Origin: Deltaproteobacteria bacterium
Lineage (GTDB): Bacteria > Desulfobacterota > Desulfobacteria > Desulfobacterales > Desulfatibacillaceae
Direction: 5' to 3'
Length of the DNA stretch: 7,574 nt
Assembly (NCBI GenBank): GCA_019308705.1
Contig: JAFDHW010000108.1
Location: forward strand, 1-7,574
The position numbers were made by a program, and so were the translations under genes. Positions within the stretch are counted from its first letter, which is position 1. Every line of letters starts with the position of its first letter. Under the pieces are notes generated by a model that ran no database searches, had not been told where the DNA came from, and was given only the letters and a program-made list of their open reading frames with translations. This document shows, one piece after another, positions 5,929 through 7,574 of this stretch.

Positions 5929-6150
5929 TCAAAGCTTTTGGCTCTTTTTCATGGCCAAGAAAATGTTCTTGAACCCCGCCGCGATGCCCAGGCCCAAAAA
6001 GATCAGGGTGAACACGGGCGAGGTGTCCCACACCCGGGTATCCAACAGCACGCCGATGAAAAGCCCGATGACGATGGACAGGGCCACCGACATGCCGATG
6101 GAGCCGTAATACGCGATTTCGCGAAGAAAACGCCGGGTTTGCCTGTCCAT
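5929..6150 (-). CDS. atpZ: AtpZ/AtpI family small membrane protein
   Basis: First gene of the atp cluster, 73 residues. It has a basic N-terminus (MDRQTRRFLR), then two membrane helices (about 15-36 and 44-65) joined by LLDTRVWDTSP. The GLFIGVLLD motif with Asp37 and the second helix FLGLGIAAGFKNIF are characteristic of the AtpZ-type ATPase gene 1 family. Members act with AtpI in F0 assembly and have been proposed to carry divalent cations; this is family knowledge, not shown here. ATG 6150 is preferred because the open frame upstream (to 6264) runs through a promoter-like region and back into hemL and has no membrane-protein character. GGGAAAAATC before the ATG is a weak ribosome site. The stop is five bases before the AtpI-like start. 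Confidence 0.83.
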   Translation of the reverse strand: MDRQTRRFLREIAYYGSIGMSVALSIVIGLFIGVLLDTRVWDTSPVFTLIFLGLGIAAGFKNIFLAMKKSQKL

Positions 6151-6159
6151 GATTTTTCC

Positions 6160-6176
6160 CAGGCCCCGGGGGCCTG
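6160..6176 (-). other. Hairpin in the leader of the atp operon
   Basis: On the minus strand CAGGCCC-CCG-GGGCCTG is a perfect 7-bp stem (8-bp arms around one base if fully paired). It ends nine bases before the AtpZ-like start codon and overlaps the edge of its weak ribosome site. No T-run follows on the minus strand, so it is not the hemL terminator. It may temper initiation at the first atp gene. Confidence 0.45.
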
Positions 6177-6202
6177 TTTCCTTGGAAAAAGGACGACGCA
6201 CC

Positions 6203-6231
6203 CTCCTACCAAAGCAGGACAGGGCCGTCAA
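6203..6231 (-). promoter_or_regulatory. Candidate sigma-70 promoter of the atp cluster
   Basis: On the minus strand TTGACG (6231-6226, five of six consensus positions) is followed after exactly 17 bases by TAGGAG (6208-6203, three of six). It lies between the hemL stop and the AtpZ-like start and would give a leader of about 50 bases. The -35 is good but the -10 is poor; transcription from hemL could instead continue into the atp genes. Confidence 0.35.
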
Positions 6232-6241
6232 CCAAAAACCT

Positions 6242-7573
6242 CTACCCCGAGGGAGTTTGCGCACCCCGGCGGACCGGGACGGCCTGCAGGGCCTTAAGCG
6301 CCCGCCCGGCCGCCTCGATGGTGTAGTCCACGTCCTCCTGGGTGTGGGCCAGGGAAACGAACCACGCCTCGAACTGGGATGCGGGAAGGTACACGCCGAA
6401 ATCCAGCATGGCCCGGTAAAACGCCGCGAACCGGTCCGTGTCGCTTTGCTTGGCCGTCTCGAAATCCCTGACCGGGCCCTGGGTGAAGAACAGGGTGAGC
6501 ATGGACCCGGCCCGGTTCACGCACACGGGGACCCCGGCTTTCTCCGCGGCGGAGGCAAGCCCGGCGGCCAGCTTCGCGGACAGCCGCTCCAGAGCTCCGT
6601 ACACGCCGGCCTCCGGGTTCCTGAGCACCCGCAGGGTGGCCAGGCCCGCGGCCATGGCCATAGGGTTCCCGGAAAGGGTGCCCGCCTGGTACATGGTCCC
6701 CGAGGGGGCCACCTGCTCCATGAGGTCCCTCCTGCCGCCGTAGGCGCCCACGGGCATGCCGCCGCCGATGATCTTGCCCAGGCAGGTGAGGTCCGGGGTG
6801 ACGCCGTAGCGCTCCTGGGCTCCGCCCAGGGCCACCCGGAAGCCGCACATGACCTCGTCAAAGATGAGCAGGCACCCGTGCTGGTCGCAAAGCGCCCGCA
6901 GGCCGGCCAGAAACTCCCTGTCCGGGGCCACCACGCCCATGTTGCCCGCCACGGGCTCCACGATGACGCAGGCCACCTCCCCGCCCTTGCTCTCCAGGGC
7001 CCTGGTCACGGGCCCCAGGTCGTTGTAGGGCAGGGAAAGGGTCATGGAGGCCGTGGCCTCGGGGATGCCCGGGGAACCCGGGATGCCCAGGGTGGCCACG
7101 CCCGAGCCCGCGGCCACCAGCAGGCTGTCCGCGTGGCCGTGGTAGCAGCCGTCGAACTTGACGATCATGTCCCTGCCCGTGGCGGCCCGCGCCAGGCGCA
7201 CGGCGCTCATGGCGGCCTCGGTTCCCGAGTTCACCATGCGCACCATTTCCATGGAGGGGTAAAGCTCGCACACCAGCTCGGCCAGCTCCACCTCCAGCGC
7301 GGTGGGCGCGCCAAAGGAGGTGCCGCGGGCCAGGGCGGCCTCCACGGCCTCCACCACCTCCGGAGGCCGGTGGCCCAGGATGAGCGGGCCCCAGGAGCCC
7401 ACGTAGTCCAGGTAGCGGTTGCCGTCCACGTCGGTCAGGCGCGCGCCCCGGCCGCTGGCGATGAACCGGGGCTGCACGCCCACGGCCTTTCCAGCCCGCA
7501 CCGGGCTGTTCACCCCCCCGGGGATGCACTGCCCGGCCCGTTGCATCCACCGGCTGGATTCGTCCAGTTTCAT
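6242..7573 (-). CDS. hemL: Glutamate-1-semialdehyde 2,1-aminomutase
   Basis: PLP enzyme that converts glutamate-1-semialdehyde to 5-aminolevulinate, the last step of the C5 route into heme, siroheme and corrinoid synthesis; cytosolic. The 443 residues are slightly longer than the usual 425-430, the excess being a C-terminal tail ([12 protein letters not shown]). The N-terminal [11 protein letters not shown] (17-27) is typical of HemL. Other landmarks are the [10 protein letters not shown] loop (59-68), the cofactor phosphate-binding NSGTEA (115-120), [11 protein letters not shown] (139-149), Asp239 in [10 protein letters not shown] which contacts the pyridine nitrogen, and the Schiff-base lysine Lys267 in [20 protein letters not shown] 7573 fits the expected family start, but its ribosome site lies beyond the window edge. 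The gene ends 91 bases before the AtpZ-like gene, with no intrinsic terminator between, so some read-through into the atp cluster is possible. Confidence 0.97.
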   Translation of the reverse strand: MKLDESSRWMQRAGQCIPGGVNSPVRAGKAVGVQPRFIASGRGARLTDVDGNRYLDYVGSWGPLILGHRPPEVVEAVEAALARGTSFGAPTALEVELAELVCELYPSMEMVRMVNSGTEAAMSAVRLARAATGRDMIVKFDGCYHGHADSLLVAAGSGVATLGIPGSPGIPEATASMTLSLPYNDLGPVTRALESKGGEVACVIVEPVAGNMGVVAPDREFLAGLRALCDQHGCLLIFDEVMCGFRVALGGAQERYGVTPDLTCLGKIIGGGMPVGAYGGRRDLMEQVAPSGTMYQAGTLSGNPMAMAAGLATLRVLRNPEAGVYGALERLSAKLAAGLASAAEKAGVPVCVNRAGSMLTLFFTQGPVRDFETAKQSDTDRFAAFYRAMLDFGVYLPASQFEAWFVSLAHTQEDVDYTIEAAGRALKALQAVPVRRGAQTPSG

Positions 7574-7574
7574 G

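Noticed and set aside
5924..6031. N-terminal extension of the AtpI-like protein to 164 residues
   Set aside because: The extension overlaps the end of the AtpZ-like gene in another frame and shows no membrane or family features.
6151..6264. N-terminal extension of the AtpZ-like protein to 111 residues
   Set aside because: The added 38 residues overlap the end of hemL and the candidate promoter, and the family normally begins near the basic segment at ATG 6150.

Overview
The window is a high-GC bacterial segment that most resembles a Desulfovibrio-like sulfate reducer (Desulfobacterota, Desulfovibrionales). The basis is gene content and order: a stand-alone F0 cluster (small AtpZ/AtpI-type membrane proteins, then subunits a and c) next to a Rex redox repressor, plus a long-form acyl-CoA dehydrogenase and a DUF4388 protein. 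The lineage is inferred from recall of such gene orders, not from a database search.

Layout. Plus strand, 1-2135: the 3' part of a long-form acyl-CoA dehydrogenase, then a DUF2062 membrane protein. Minus strand, 7573-2136, in transcription order: hemL (complete), a 73-residue AtpZ-like protein, a 128-residue AtpI-like protein, atpB, atpE, a strong intrinsic terminator, a Rex operator, rex, a 335-base stretch without a gene, and a frameshifted gene encoding DUF4388 plus two cyclic-nucleotide-binding-like folds. The two strands converge at 2133-2138, where one TGATCA palindrome supplies both stop codons.

How the genes fit together. The four small membrane genes form a tight operon for the ion-conducting F0 part of ATP synthase. 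Subunit b and all F1 genes are absent here and must be elsewhere, so this is a split F0/F1 arrangement. The operon ends in a GC-rich hairpin plus T-tract. Right after it lies an 18-bp dyad, ACGTGAAGGTTTTCACAA, that fits the Rex consensus, so rex is probably autoregulated by the NADH/NAD+ balance independently of the atp operon. hemL supplies 5-aminolevulinate for tetrapyrroles and sits 91 bases upstream of the atp genes.

Most worth a second look: the single-base frameshift at a T5 run in the DUF4388 gene, the degenerate ligand pockets of that protein, the Gln/Glu/Ser set in the c subunit that partly matches Na+-coordinating rotors, and the Rex operator. No mobile element, CRISPR array, tRNA or rRNA was seen. 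No clearly new biological system was found; most of the window is ordinary core metabolism.
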